Numbered from the stretch's first letter, positions 43,065 to 54,443 are shown. The stretch is DNA of 64,000 bases from Maribacter litopenaei (GCF_025244665.1 NZ_CP104205.1:3283001-3347000), one strand, 5' to 3'. Notes: a model not told the origin generated them from the sequence alone. Numbers and translations are program-made.

Positions 43065-44531
43065 TTGTTCAAATTTTCCGGGAAGCCATTTATAACGATA
43101 TCCCACAATTGGGGCAATAAAAAATAAACGAAAAGGCTCAATACGATAATGGATATTATATTCATGAAAAATCCTTTTCGAACCATATCCGGAATTCGTA
43201 GGTATCCAGAACCAAATACCACCGCATTGGGCGGAGTTGCCACGGGCAACATAAAGGCGCATGAGGCGGCAACAGCCGCACCTACCATCAAAACAAACGG
43301 ATGCACCTCAATGGATAGGGCCATAGGCGCCAAAACAGGCAACAACATGGCTGTTGTGGCCAAATTGGATGTGATTTCAGTCAAAAAATTTACAGCTGCA
43401 ATGAGCAGCAATACCAACAAAAAAACGGGAAGACCTGAAAGAGATGTCATTTGACTCCCAATCCAAACGGCAAGACCACTTTCATCAAAACCCTTTGCCA
43501 AGGCCATACCTCCACCAAAAAGTAAAATGATGCCCCAAGGCATCTGTACCGCCTCATCCCAATTCAACAGCTGTTCCCCTTTCTTCCTTGAAGGTATCAA
43601 AAACAATAGGATTGCGAAAAATATGGCGATAATAGTATCATCCAAATCAGGTAAAAGCTTTTGAAGTAAAAAGGAACGGGTTATCCAACAAAATGCAGTT
43701 GCTGCAAAAACAATGGCGATGAGCTTCTCCTCGTAGGAAATCTTTCCCAAGCTATTCCTTAATCTGCTTATTTCCGCCCGACCACCAGGAAATTCTACCT
43801 GCTTAAAGGAAAACGCGTAACGGGTTAAATATTTCCAACAGATAAAAATCAGCACTATGGAAATGGGAAGTCCGAACATGAACCACTGCATGAAGGTAAT
43901 TTCATAACCGTATGTGTCCAATACCACTCCCGCCAAAACCAAATTGGGCGGAGTGCCTATCAAGGTTGCCATACCACCAATGGAAGCACTGTAGGCAATG
44001 GCGAGCATCAGGGATTTTCCAAATAACAGGTTCTCGTCCTCCACCGTAGCCGGATTATCCTTTAATTGTTTGATAATCGCCAGCCCAATGGGCAGCATCA
44101 TGACCGAAGTTGCCGTATTCGAAATCCACATGGACAAAAAACCGGTCGCTACCATAAACCCCAAAATTATCTTTCGGATATCGGCGCCAATCACATGAAT
44201 AATGTTTAAGGCAATTCTTTTGTGCAGATTCCACTTTTCAATGGCGATGGCGATGACAAAGCCGCCCATATAGAGAAACACGTATTTATGCCCAAAAGAC
44301 CCCGAAGTTGCCGTAAGATCCAAGCCTCCGTGAAAGCGGAAAGAGTACAATGGGCAACAGTGCGGTTACGGCAATTGGGATGGCCTCTGTTATCCACCAA
44401 ATTGCAATCCACACTGTCGAGGCCAATACTGCATTGGCTTCCTTTGACACCCCATCAGGATGAAAGAAACTAAGAATCAGAAAAAAAGAAAGAGGACCTA
44501 AAATAAGCCCCATTAATTTTGTTTTGCCCAT
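43061..44531 (-). CDS. DASS/SLC13-type sodium:dicarboxylate symporter (one frameshift)
   Basis: This is a 489-residue membrane symporter when repaired, with about 11 helices. The DASS signature motifs SNTATSVMMLPIG and TEITSNLATTAMLLP are visible. An extra base at 44328-44333 (coding strand TCACGG, expected TCAGG or similar) splits the first 68 residues from the rest. It is translationally coupled to the glycerate kinase gene. DASS proteins carry succinate, malate, citrate or sulfate; the substrate here is not determined. Confidence 0.92.
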
Positions 44532-44544
44532 ACCTTAAAGGAAA

Positions 44545-44934
44545 TCATTTAATTTTTGAACTATACAATTGATACCCTAAATATCCCCATGCCCCCAACA
44601 ACAAGGTACCTCCAATAGGAGTGATAAAACCTATAGTTTTAAATTCGAACTGTGTGATACTATTTAAGGCCAAAAGATAAATAGAAAATGAAAAGAATAC
44701 CACGCCAATTACGGTCAATCCATATACAATCCGTTGCGCCTGTTCTTTTATTCCGGGTATTAGAGCTAAAACAAATAAAAATATAGCATGATACATTTGA
44801 TAACGAACACCTGTTTCAAAGGTGTTTACGGCCTCCGGTGATACAAGTTTCTCTAGACCATGGGCCCCAAAAGCTCCAAGGGCAACTGCCAAAAATCCAA
44901 AAATGGACGCCGTAATCAATATTGTTTTCTTCAT
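44545..44934 (-). CDS. DUF423 small membrane protein
   Basis: This is a 129-residue protein with four membrane helices and the DUF423 opening GFLAVALGAFGAHGL. The family is widespread and uncharacterised. It lies 13 bases from the transporter start on the same strand and is probably the first gene of that operon. Confidence 0.93.
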   Translation of the reverse strand: MKKTILITASIFGFLAVALGAFGAHGLEKLVSPEAVNTFETGVRYQMYHAIFLFVLALIPGIKEQAQRIVYGLTVIGVVFFSFSIYLLALNSITQFEFKTIGFITPIGGTLLLGAWGYLGYQLYSSKIK

Positions 44935-45095
44935 AAACTCCAGTCTAAACGAAACCTATTATTTCATTTACAATTTACTTCATTGTTGGGTAATCACACA
45001 TAGTTGATTTTATAACTTTATCGATATATATTTTTATATATATAACAAATTGATACCTTAGTATACTTAATTTCAACCAAAAGTAAGTAATAAGC

Positions 45096-46469
45096 ATGGT
45101 GCGAAAAATTTTGATTGTAGGTGCTGGTAAATCCACTTCCTATTTATTGGATTATTTGTTAGAAAAATCGGATACCGAAAATTTGAAGGTCATCATTGGT
45201 GACCTTGATACCTCATCCATTTCGGGAAAAATTAAGTCGCACCCAAATTGTGCCGTTCGCACCTTGGATATCTTTAGGGAAGAAGAACGAATATCTGCGA
45301 TTCAGGAGGTGGATTTGGTTATTTCCATGCTTCCGGCACGCTTTCACATCAAAATTGCTGAGGATTGTCTAACCTATAAAAAGCATTTAGTAACCGCATC
45401 CTACATCAGCCCGGAACTTAAAAAGCTCAATGAAAAAGTAATTGAAAGCGGTCTTGTTTTTATGAACGAGATTGGCCTGGACCCAGGTATTGATCATATG
45501 AGTGCCATGCAGGTCATTGATAGGATACGGGACAATGGAGGCAAAATATTGTTATTCGAATCGTTCTGTGGTGGACTGGTGGCCCCCGAGTTCGATAACA
45601 ACCTATGGAACTATAAGTTCACCTGGAACCCACGTAATGTAGTTCTTGCAGGTCAAGGAGGAACGGCCAAATTCATTCAAGAGGGTACGTATAAATATAT
45701 TCCCTATCATAAACTATTTAGGCGAACGGAATTTTTTGAAGTAGAGGATTTTGGCAAGTTCGAAGGCTACGCAAACAGGGATTCCTTAAATTATAGGGAA
45801 GCCTACGGTTTGCAGGATGCCCTGACCATTTACCGAGGTACCATGCGCCGCGTTGGGTTTTCAAAGGCTTGGAACATCTTTGTACAACTAGGGGCCACAG
45901 ATGACACCTATACCATTGAAAATTCAGAAAATATGACCTATAGGGAGTTCATCAATCTATTCCTACCCTATTCTCCAACGGATTCCGTAGAACTCAAACT
46001 GAGGCACTATCTTAAAATTGATCAGGACGACAGTACATGGGAAAAACTCGTTGAACTAAACCTTTTCGATAAATCCAAAAAAATTGGTATTACCGATGCA
46101 ACTCCAGCCCAAGCTTTACAAAAGATTCTAGAGGACAAATGGACCTTGGGAGACAAAGAAAAGGATATGATTGTCATGTACCATAAATTCGGGTATGAAT
46201 TGAACGGGGAGAAAAAACAAATCGATTCAAAATTGGTAGTCATTGGTGAAGACCGTATTCATACTGCCATGGCAAAAACGGTAGGGTTGCCCGTAGCCAT
46301 CGCAGCATTAAAAATTCTAAACGGACAAATCACCACTCCCGGAGTACAGATACCTATTTCAAAAGAGGTGTACCAACCCATTTTAAAAGAATTAGAGAGT
46401 CTGGACATCAACTTTAAGGAATACGAAGTTCCCTATCCGGGATATAATCCGGATTCTGTAGCTAGCTAA
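45096..46469 (+). CDS. Saccharopine dehydrogenase-like (L-glutamate-forming type)
   Basis: This is a 457-residue NAD(P)-dependent dehydrogenase. The Rossmann motif ILIVGAGKSTSYLLDYL starts at residue 5, and NEIGLDPGIDHMSAM is a marker of the LYS9-like family. The C-terminal domain matches homologues in full. In Bacteroidota this enzyme is thought to act in lysine metabolism. An Lrp regulator gene follows after 54 bases on the same strand. Confidence 0.9.
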   Translation: MVRKILIVGAGKSTSYLLDYLLEKSDTENLKVIIGDLDTSSISGKIKSHPNCAVRTLDIFREEERISAIQEVDLVISMLPARFHIKIAEDCLTYKKHLVTASYISPELKKLNEKVIESGLVFMNEIGLDPGIDHMSAMQVIDRIRDNGGKILLFESFCGGLVAPEFDNNLWNYKFTWNPRNVVLAGQGGTAKFIQEGTYKYIPYHKLFRRTEFFEVEDFGKFEGYANRDSLNYREAYGLQDALTIYRGTMRRVGFSKAWNIFVQLGATDDTYTIENSENMTYREFINLFLPYSPTDSVELKLRHYLKIDQDDSTWEKLVELNLFDKSKKIGITDATPAQALQKILEDKWTLGDKEKDMIVMYHKFGYELNGEKKQIDSKLVVIGEDRIHTAMAKTVGLPVAIAALKILNGQITTPGVQIPISKEVYQPILKELESLDINFKEYEVPYPGYNPDSVAS

Positions 46470-46493
46470 AATCACATATTCAAGGTATTTGCG

Positions 46494-46501
46494 TAATTTT
46501 G
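46494..46501 (+). promoter_or_regulatory. Probable -7 element of the Lrp-family gene
   Basis: TAATTTTG matches TAnnTTTG, 22 bases before the ATG at 46524. No good -33 TTG is seen. Confidence 0.35.
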
Positions 46502-46523
46502 ATTTCAATATGAAATAATAAAC

Positions 46524-46977
46524 ATGAAGTCTGATAACAAAAACACCAAGATTGATGGTATCGACAAGAAAATATTAAGATTTTTGATGGAGGATGCCCG
46601 AAAACCTGTGTTGGAAATAGCCCGAAGCATCGGTATTTCCGGAGCGGCTATCCATCAAAGACTCCGTAAACTGGAGGCCTCCGGGTTATTAAAAGGTTCA
46701 AAATTCATAATTAACCCTAGGGCCATGGGCTATACCACCATGGCCTATATAGGAATTTATCTCGGACAAAGCGATGAGCAATCCGGCTGCGGTTAAACAA
46801 TTGGAAAAAATTCCGGAAGTATTGGAATGCCATTACACCACAGGAAACTGGTCCATCCTAATAAAAATCCTCTGCAAGGACAATGAGCACCTCATGCATG
46901 TTCTTAACAAGGAGATTCAGCAAATCGAAGGAGTATCCGAGAACCGAGACCTTTATTTCCCTTGCCCAACAAATTGA
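46524..46977 (+). CDS. Lrp/AsnC-family transcriptional regulator (one frameshift)
   Basis: This is a 150-residue regulator when repaired. The helix-turn-helix is ARSIGISGAAIHQRLRKLE (about residues 31-49), followed by the RAM ligand-binding domain with ECHYTTGNWSILIKI. An extra base at 46760-46765 (TCTCGG) disrupts the family sequence YIGIYLDKAMSNPAAV; reading CTGGAC restores it exactly, which shows the inserted base best of all the lesions. It probably responds to an amino acid, perhaps that handled by the upstream dehydrogenase. Confidence 0.93.
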
Positions 46978-47000
46978 CCGTCAAATAACGATATAAAAAA

Positions 47001-47022
47001 GCCTTTCCATAATTGGAAAGGC
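47001..47022. terminator. Bidirectional terminator between the Lrp and zinc peptidase genes
   Basis: GCCTTTCCA pairs with TGGAAAGGC around a short AT loop. A-run before and T-rich stretch after allow termination of both convergent genes. Confidence 0.88.
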
Positions 47023-47046
47023 CTATTTTCATTTTGCAAAGGAAGT

Positions 47047-47743
47047 CTAATCCCTTCCTCCAAACACCTGAAGTCCCCAGTAAACCAATGTGGCCAAAGA
47101 ACCGATGGCAGCTACCAAGTAGGTTCTTGCTGCCCATTTTAACGCATCCTCAGAACCCTTGTACTCAGATTGTGTTACCATGTTTCTATTCTTCAGCCAG
47201 GCCAAAGCACGGTTACTTGCATCATATTCAACAGGCAGGGTAATAAAACTAAAAAGCGTCGCCATTCCCATCATAATCAAACCTGCAACGGCCACCCAAT
47301 AACCGAAACCTACACCAGCAGCGGCACCCAGTGCCGAGACCACCAAAAACGACCCAAGTAGACATTCCTGAAGTAACGCTTACCACAGGCACTAATTTGG
47401 AACGCATGGTCAACCACTCATAGGCCTGTGCATGCTGTACGGCGTGCCCACACTCATGTGCCGCAACGGCAGCAGCGGCAGCATTGCGTTGGCTATATAC
47501 CCCTTCGCTAAGATTTACGGTTTTGTTTTTAGGATTGTAATGGTCTGTCAACATTCCTGGGGTTGAAATCACCTTTACATCCCGGATTCCATGGTCTGCC
47601 AACATTTTTTCGGCAATCTCGGCTCCGCTCATGCCATTTTGTAAGTGCACTTTTGAATAATGCTTAAACTTACTTTTTAATCGGCTACTAACAAGCCAAC
47701 TCACCAAGGCAATAGCACCGATTAATATATAATATCCCATCAT
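47047..47743 (-). CDS. YugP-type zinc-dependent membrane peptidase (one frameshift)
   Basis: This is a 231-residue membrane protein when repaired. The zinc motif HECGH (in AVAAHECGHAVQHA) follows an N-terminal membrane helix, and further helices lie at the C-terminus. One extra T near 47346 joins the halves wrongly between STWVV and LVVSALGAAAG. The family (DUF2268/YugP) is conserved in many bacteria with unknown substrates. Confidence 0.9.
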
Positions 47744-47781
47744 AACGTTACAATTTTTGTTTCAATAAATATACATAAGAA

Positions 47782-47797
47782 TCCGCTTCGAAGCGGA
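47782..47797. repeat. Perfect 16-bp palindrome
   Basis: TCCGCTTCGAAGCGGA is a perfect palindrome between the zinc peptidase start and the alanine dehydrogenase terminator. It lies 39 bases upstream of the peptidase ATG and could be an operator or part of a hairpin. Role not known. Confidence 0.5.
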
Positions 47798-47814
47798 ATC
47801 ATGTATTGGAAAGC

Positions 47815-47862
47815 AAAAACCCCGCCAAACCCATAATTCAGTAAGAATGGGCATGATGGGGT
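47815..47862 (-). terminator. Terminator of alanine dehydrogenase
   Basis: On the minus strand ACCCCATCATGCCCAT pairs loosely with ATGGGTTTGGCGGGGT and is followed by TTTTTG. It starts 26 bases after the ald stop. Confidence 0.65.
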
Positions 47863-47887
47863 CTTCACAAACTGACAAATTGTACCG

Positions 47888-48988
47888 TTATGCAAAGGCT
47901 TCTTTCCAGCCAAAAGCTTCGATTATTTCTTCATAGACTACCTTACCTGAAACTATATTCAATCCTTTTTCCAGGGAAGCATCCTTCTTACAAGCTTCTT
48001 CCCATCCAAGATTGGCCAGTTTTAGTGCGTACGGCAAGGTAACATTGGTCAACGCCATGGTAGAGGTATAGGGTACCGCACCGGGCATATTGGCAACCGA
48101 ATAATGCACCACATCATCAATGATGTATATAGGGTCTTCGTGGGTGGTAGGCCTTGTAGTTTCCACACATCCGCCTTGATCTACGGCCACATCGACGATA
48201 ACTGTTCCAGGTCGCATTTCCTTTAACATATCCCTAGTGATAAGGTTCGGTGCTTTTGCCCCTTTCAACAATACACCACCAATAATCAAGTCGTGGGTCT
48301 TAATATGTTTTCTGATATTGAATTCGTTCGAAAATTCTGTAACTACATGGGGCGGCATCACATCGTTTACGTATCGTAGACGCTTCATATTGATATCCAA
48401 TATGGTCACATGGGCACCCAAACCGGCTGCCATTTTAGCAGCTTGTATACCAACGACACCTGCACCTAATACCAACACCCTACCAGGTGCCACACCTGGA
48501 ACACCGCCTAAGAGCACCCCGCGCCCCTTAACGGGTTTCTCCAAATATTTAGCCCCTTGCTGAATAGCCATTCTGCCGGCCACTTCGGACATTGGGGTCA
48601 ATAATGGCAAGGTTCCATCTTCGTCCTCTACGGTTTCATAGGCAATACAAATAGCCTTTTGCCGTATCATTGCTTTGGTCAACGCTTCGCTCGATGCGAA
48701 ATGAAAATAGGTGAACAAAATCTGTCCTTCCTGAATCAAATCATATTCTTCGGCGATGGGCTCCTTCACCTTTACAATCATTTCGCTCATCGCATATACC
48801 TGCCCAATGGTATCCAAAATAACGGCTCCTGCCTGTTGATAATCCTTATTAAAAAAACCGCTCCCTTTCCCTGCACCGGATTGCACATACACGGTATGGT
48901 TGTTCTTTACCAATTCAAAAACCCCGGCCGGCGTCATTCCAACCCTGCTTTCGTTGTTCTTAATCTCTTTTGGAATACCAACAATCAT
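47888..48988 (-). CDS. ald: Alanine dehydrogenase
   Basis: This 366-residue enzyme converts alanine to pyruvate and ammonia with NAD. I take the ATG at 48988 (MIVGIPKEIKNNESRVGM), which is the family start. Conserved segments include VKVKEPI (substrate lysine), MSEVAGRMA and the NAD-binding VLVLGAGVVGIQAAKMAAGLG. It is intact. The upstream 264-base gap has no strong promoter but several inverted repeats. Confidence 0.96.
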   Translation of the reverse strand: MIVGIPKEIKNNESRVGMTPAGVFELVKNNHTVYVQSGAGKGSGFFNKDYQQAGAVILDTIGQVYAMSEMIVKVKEPIAEEYDLIQEGQILFTYFHFASSEALTKAMIRQKAICIAYETVEDEDGTLPLLTPMSEVAGRMAIQQGAKYLEKPVKGRGVLLGGVPGVAPGRVLVLGAGVVGIQAAKMAAGLGAHVTILDINMKRLRYVNDVMPPHVVTEFSNEFNIRKHIKTHDLIIGGVLLKGAKAPNLITRDMLKEMRPGTVIVDVAVDQGGCVETTRPTTHEDPIYIIDDVVHYSVANMPGAVPYTSTMALTNVTLPYALKLANLGWEEACKKDASLEKGLNIVSGKVVYEEIIEAFGWKEAFA

Positions 48989-49101
48989 AATGATCAATTT
49001 TAAAATTATGGGGTAAAGGTGCGATAATTTTCATTTTTAAAAAACAAATAATCGATAAAAGGAGGGGTAAATCAATTAAAATAGCATTTAATTAATAACA
49101 T

Positions 49102-49121
49102 ACCCCTTAAATTTTAGGGGT
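49102..49121. repeat. Inverted repeat in the leuS-ald gap
   Basis: ACCCCTTAAATTTTAGGGGT is a near-perfect inverted repeat with a short AT centre. It lies between the ald start and the leuS terminator. It could be an operator for ald; no other evidence is available. Confidence 0.4.
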
Positions 49122-49153
49122 GCGATATTATTTTTATATAATTAAAAAAGAAT

Positions 49154-49194
49154 CACCCTCCTTTTTTAACCCTAGTCGAAAAAAAAAGAGGGTG
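49154..49194 (-). terminator. Terminator of leuS
   Basis: CACCCTC-CTTTTTT pairs with AAAAAAAA-GAGGGTG across a short loop. On the minus strand a T-rich run follows, about 60 bases after the leuS stop. A further short repeat around 49214-49234 (ACAGC / GCTGT) lies between stop and hairpin. Confidence 0.75.
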
Positions 49195-49252
49195 TTTTAA
49201 TTGAAACCCAATATTTACAGCAGCTTGTCGCTGTTGTGAACAACGGAGTGCC

Positions 49253-52200
49253 TTAACCTACAATGTTGACGATTTTCCCAGGTACCACAATTACCTTCCT
49301 GGGCGTTCTTCCCTGTAATTGCTGCTGCGTTTTTTCATGGGCCATTACCGCCGCTTCTATTTCCTCCTTGCCCATATCTAAAGGAAGCTCCAATTTAAAT
49401 CGCATTTTACCGTTAAAGGAAATAGGGTATTCCTTACTACTTTCAACCAAATACTTTTCTTCAAATTTGGGAAAAGGTGTGGTGGAAATGGACTCTGCGT
49501 GACCCATATTTTCCCAAAGCTCCTCGGCAATGTGTGGGGCATAGGGGGAAACCAAAATAGCCAACGGTTCCAAGATGTCCCTGCTATTGCACTTTTGGGA
49601 GGACAATTCATTCACACAGATCATAAATGTAGAGACCGAGGTGTTAAAACTAAAGTTCTCAATATCCTCTTCTACTTTTTTAATGGTCTTGTGCAAGGTT
49701 TTTAGAGCCTCTGCGGAAGGCGCATCATCTGAAACACAGAATGTTTCATTGGGTCCCGTATGGTACAAACGCCACATCTTTTTTAAGAAAGAATGTACTC
49801 CAGTGATACCAGCCGTATTCCATGGTTTGGATTGCTCCAAAGGACCCAAGAACATTTCGTACAATCGGAGACTGTCCGCCCCATATTCTTCACAAATAGC
49901 ATCCGGATTGACGACATTGTATTTGGATTTGGACATTTTTTCTACTTCGCGAGAAACTTTAAATGTGCCATCTTCCTCAGTGATAAATTCAGCCTCCGCA
50001 TATTCTCGGTCGCCAATTTTTAAAATCTTCAATGTCCAATTCGTCAGATGCACTAACTAACGAAACATCTACATGAATGGGAATGATGCCGGACATACCT
50101 CGATCAATATCAATAGAAATATTATCTGCTTCGGAAATCTCAATTTAACCTTTGCTTCAATATTTTTGAAAAACTCAATTAAACTAAATTTAATCTTTTC
50201 AAAAGGTTCAGGATTCTGAGCATGCACTAATTCGTTTCTAATTTCCCTTGTAATAAAAATTGAGTTATTAGCAAATAAGTTGGAATAAAAGGCTTCAACC
50301 TCTTTATTATCATAATGGGAATCTGCATGCTTTGCTTCTAATAGTAACCTAAATGCAAAAGCACTCGTCCCCGTAATCATCCCCTGATTGATCAGTTTTT
50401 TGGCAAACTCATCTTCGGGTACCAAGCCTTTATCGAACATAAACTTTTGCCAAAAACGGGAGTACAATAAATGGCCTGTAGCATGTTCACTACCACCAAT
50501 ATATAAATCCACATCCTGCCAATAGTTAATGGCCTTTTGCGAAAAAATCTCCTCACTGTTATGAGGTCCATATAACGGTTAAAATACTGGGAACTCCCCG
50601 CCCAACCGGGCATAGTGTTCAACTCTAACGGAAATACGGTTTTATGGTCTATGCGCTCATTGGAAACCACCTCATTACTTTCAGTATTCCAAGCCCATTC
50701 CGTAGCATTTCCTAAAGGAGGCTCCCCAGTTTCTGTGGGAAGGTATTTTTCCACTTCCGGCAGGGTAATGGGCAAATACTCCGTTTCAATCATCCGGGGC
50801 ATACCATCCGCATCATAATATACCGGAAAGGGTTCTCCCCAATAGCGCTGACGGCTAAAGACGGCATCCCGCAAGCGATAATTCACCTTGCCTTTTCCCT
50901 TTCCCAATTGCTCCAATTCAAAAATGGCACGTTTTACCGCTTTCTTATAGGGTAGTCCATTTAAGAAATCGGAATTCGCTATAATCGTATGGTCTTTATC
51001 GGCAAAAGCCTCCTCGGAAATATCCACGCCCTCAAAAATATTAGGAATGGGAATATTGAAGTGTTTCGCAAAGTCATAATCTCGTTGATCACCACAGGGA
51101 ACGGACATGACTGCGCCAGTACCATAGCCTGCCAATACGTAGTCCCCAATCCAAATAGGAACAGGTTCCTTGGTAAAAGGGTGTTCCGCATATGCTCCTG
51201 TAAAGGCACCCGTAATGGTTTTCACATCGGCCATTCGATCTCGTTCGGAACGTTTGGCGGTGGCTTCGATGTAGGCCTCCACCTCGGCTTTTTGTTCCGG
51301 AGTGGTGATTTTGGACACCAACTCATGTTCCGGGGCCAAGGTCATAAAGGATACACCAAATATCGTATCGGGACGGGTGGTGAAGACTTCGATTTCCGGA
51401 AATTCCTCGTCGTTTTGCTCTGTTGGAATGACGTTAAACGTTACAGATGCCCCTTCGGAACGACCGATCCAATTGGTCCGGGAATCCTTCAATGGCTGTG
51501 GCCAGTCAATTTTTTCCAATCCGTCCAATAAACGCTGTGCATACGCCGTAATACGCATGCTCCATTGCGTCATTTTCTTTCGGATGACAGGGTGCCCTCC
51601 ACGTTCCGAAACACCGTTTACAATTTCGTCATTTGCGAGTACAGTTCCCAAAGCAGGACACCAATTTACTTCGCTTTCGGCCGAGATAGGTCAAACGGTA
51701 TTTTAGTAAAATCTCTTGTTTTTCCTTTGAGGAAAATGACTTCCATTCCTCCGCCGTAAAAGCAGCAATATTGTCATCGCATACGGCATTCACATTGGCA
51801 TTTCCCTCTTTTTCAAAAACTTGGATCAAACTTTCTATATCCGCTGCCTTATTGGAATCCATATTATACCAAGAATTGAACAACTGAATAAAAATCCATT
51901 GGGTCCATTTGTAATAGCTGGGATCCGATGTACGCACCTCCCTACTCCAATCAAACGAAAAGCCTAACTGATCCAACTGTCTCCTATAGGTCTTGATATT
52001 GGCTTCCGTGGTAATGGCCGGGTGCTGGCCCGTTTGTATGGCATATTGCTCCGCTGGCAACCCAAACGAATCATAGCCTTGTGGGTGTAACACATTAAAC
52101 CCCTTATGCCTTTTATACCGGGCATATATATCGCTGGCAATATACCCTAGGGGATGGCCAACGTGCAGACCTGCTCCCGAGGGATAGGGGAACATATCCA

Positions 52201-52306
52201 ACACATAGAACTTTTCTTTGTCCGAATCATTTTCAGCTTTAAACGTTTGGTTGTCCGCCCAATATTTTTGCCACTTGGCCTCAATTTCGTTGAAATTGTA
52301 ATTCAT
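49253..52306 (-). CDS. leuS: Leucyl-tRNA synthetase with an unusual insertion (four frameshifts)
   Basis: This class I synthetase has 1017 residues when repaired, about 70 longer than I expect for the Bacteroidota enzyme. The start at 52306 gives [16 protein letters not shown]. The HIGH motif is LHVGHPLGY, the editing domain contains TTRPDTIFG, and KMSKS reads MSKSKYN. Lesions lie at 51681-51686 (CCGAGA), near 50566 (CCC read as CC), near 50145 (AAAA read as AAA) and at 50004-50009 (TCTCGG). Between GTSAFAFR and IHVDVSLV there are about 90 residues instead of about 21; this stretch is AT-rich and contains RNELVH. An essential gene, so the frameshifts are not real inactivation. Confidence 0.95.
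50079..50347 (-). other. AT-rich in-frame insertion within leuS
   Basis: This segment encodes roughly 90 residues next to the leucine-specific region just before KMSKS. By hand count 50151-50300 is about 27% GC, against about 40% in the flanking leuS sequence. The protein is mostly helical in appearance and holds [19 protein letters not shown], with an R-N-x-x-x-H pattern like the catalytic motif of HEPN RNases. Whether it is a real domain or lineage-specific filler cannot be told from sequence. Confidence 0.6.
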
Positions 52307-52387
52307 CATCGTTCCTATAAAAAAAGACCACATTGGAATGTCCGTGTACGGCATATTCCGCTATGATCCCCGAAATTATTCAAAGTA

Positions 52388-52395
52388 CAAAAATA
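52388..52395 (-). promoter_or_regulatory. Probable -7 element of leuS
   Basis: The minus strand reads TATTTTTG, a full match to TAnnTTTG, about 80 bases before the leuS start. The -33 region is T-rich without a clear TTG. Confidence 0.4.
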
Positions 52396-52472
52396 GGTGT
52401 ATTCGATGAAAGTTGAAAAGATATTGATGATTTACACAATGGTCTTCCCTATATCCCAAAAACCGATGGTTT

Positions 52473-54379
52473 ATGGTCGAAAACTGTATCTTTAAATCTG
52501 TGATAATTACTGATCCCAAATACTTTCTTTGTTTCATCATACTATCGATGTTCGCCTCAACTGACGTGAATGCTCAACTAGGTTTTTGCACCGGAAATTC
52601 CGGAGACCCCATTTTCACGGAGGATTTTGGTTCCGGCACCCTGGATGGCCCTGCATTACCGCTAGGTACCACAACCTATAATTTTACTACGGGAATCCCT
52701 AATGATGGTGATTATACCATCTCAAGTACCACTAATTATTTTGATTGGCACAATACACCGAGACCATACTCCTGGCGACACCAACGGAAAAGCATTCATC
52801 GTAAACGCCAGTTTTACAGCTGGTGAATTCTATCAAAGACCTGTTACCGGACTCTGTGAGAATACCACCTATGAATTCTCATCGTGGTTGGTAAATCTCC
52901 TTCCAAGTGGTTCCTGTGAAGGAAATGGAATCCCCATAAACGTACGGTTTCAAATTTGGGACGAAACCGATACCAACCTTTTGGCTCAAGGGGATACCGG
53001 AAACATTCCAGGAAGGGCATCCCCACAATGGGAGCAATATGCCTTGGTCTTCCAAACCCTACCCGGACAGACCTCCGTCATCCTAAAAATGCGAAACAAT
53101 AGTAACGGCGGCTGTGGTAATGATTTGGCCATAGATGACATTGTTTTTAAATCCTGTGGAGACAGCGTAACGGTCTCAACTGACCAAGCCGAAGATTTTA
53201 TAATTACCTGTGAAAACCAAGGAGCGGTTGGGGCAACCTTGGTGGCCAATCCTGACAATTCCATTTTTTCGACTCATGCCTACCAGTGGCAAGAAAGCAC
53301 GGATAATCAAAACTGGACCGACATTCCCGGCGAAACGTCCAATACCTTTACTACGCCATTGGTGAACACAACAAGGTATTATCGTGTTAAGGTTGCCGAG
53401 GATCCCGTTAATGTTTCCAATGACCTCTGCAACGTTTTATCCGATGTATTTGAAATCAAAATCGTACCCATACCGCCTCCGCCCGTAAATAATGGAGATG
53501 TAACGGTTTGCGAAAATGAAACCCCGACACTGTCCGTCCAAATATCAGACTTATACCAGGTAAATTGGTATGATTCCCCAATAGGCGGTAATCTCCTTTT
53601 GGAAAATAGTACTACTTTTTCTCCTACAGTTGCTGGTACATATTATGCCGAAGCAAATTCCAACGAAATTAACTGTCCATCAGATGCCGTAACCCCCGTC
53701 ATGTTGACCTTCAATCCGTTACCACAGGTTTTTGACAGTAATGAAAGCTTTTGCGAAGGAGATTCAGCAGTATTATCTGCTGAAATTGACAATGCCAGCT
53801 ATTCATGGAGTACTGGAGAAATAACCAGTGAGATTACAGTGAACATGCCTGGCGAATATTATGTGACCGTTACGAATATGAATGGATGTACCAATATAAG
53901 AACCATTAATCTGGAACAAATAGATGCACCCAGATTGGATACCATCAAATCCGTGGGCCCTTCTATCGTCATAACGACCGAAAATCTTGGGGAGTTTGAA
54001 TATTCATTGGACGGTTTTAATTTTCAGAACAGTCCAGTGTTTGAAACTGTCACGGGGGGGAGCCTATTCCATTTACATAAGAGATAAGACCAACTGTGGA
54101 ACTATAAACATTGATTACCTTCATATTGTAATGCCTGCCTTTTTCACTCCAAATGGTGACAATTATTATGACTTATTCATCCCGGAGGGTATTGAAAGTT
54201 TTAATGAGATTGAACTTTCTATTTATGACCGATATGGTAAATTATTGAAGTTTGCCGGAGGTAGTGATGCTTCTTGGGACGGTACTTTTTTAGGGGCTCC
54301 CATGCCTTCGGATGATTATTGGTACAATATTAAATTGGACACTTTAAATCGAAAAGGGCATTTTTCCTTGAAGCGATGA
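52473..54379 (+). CDS. Secreted protein with Ig-like repeats and T9SS type B sorting domain (two frameshifts)
   Basis: This is a 634-residue surface protein when repaired. A signal peptide ends near STDVNAQ. An N-terminal lectin/jelly-roll-like domain has Cys-containing SWLVNLLPSGSC and AIDDIVFKSCG. Ig-like repeats follow (YQWQESTDNQNWTDIPG; VNWYDSPIGGNLL; YSWSTGEITSEI). The C-terminus is the gliding-motility-associated type B sorting domain (FFTPNGDNYYDLF; LSIYDRYGKLL). Lesions: an extra base at 52758-52763 (CCGAGA) and a G-run of seven instead of six at 54054-54060. The start is uncertain because the first residues before the signal are atypical. It is probably exported by T9SS and may act in adhesion or gliding. 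Confidence 0.85.
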
Positions 54380-54443
54380 GAGTTTTTGGATTTTATGATT
54401 CATTTCACATTACTTTTCTATTTTTACATCGCTATCCGTTACT

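Noticed and set aside
49575-50060. 161-residue plus-strand reading frame opposite leuS
   Set aside because: It is antisense to conserved leuS sequence including the KMSKS region and has no ribosome binding site or recognisable domain.
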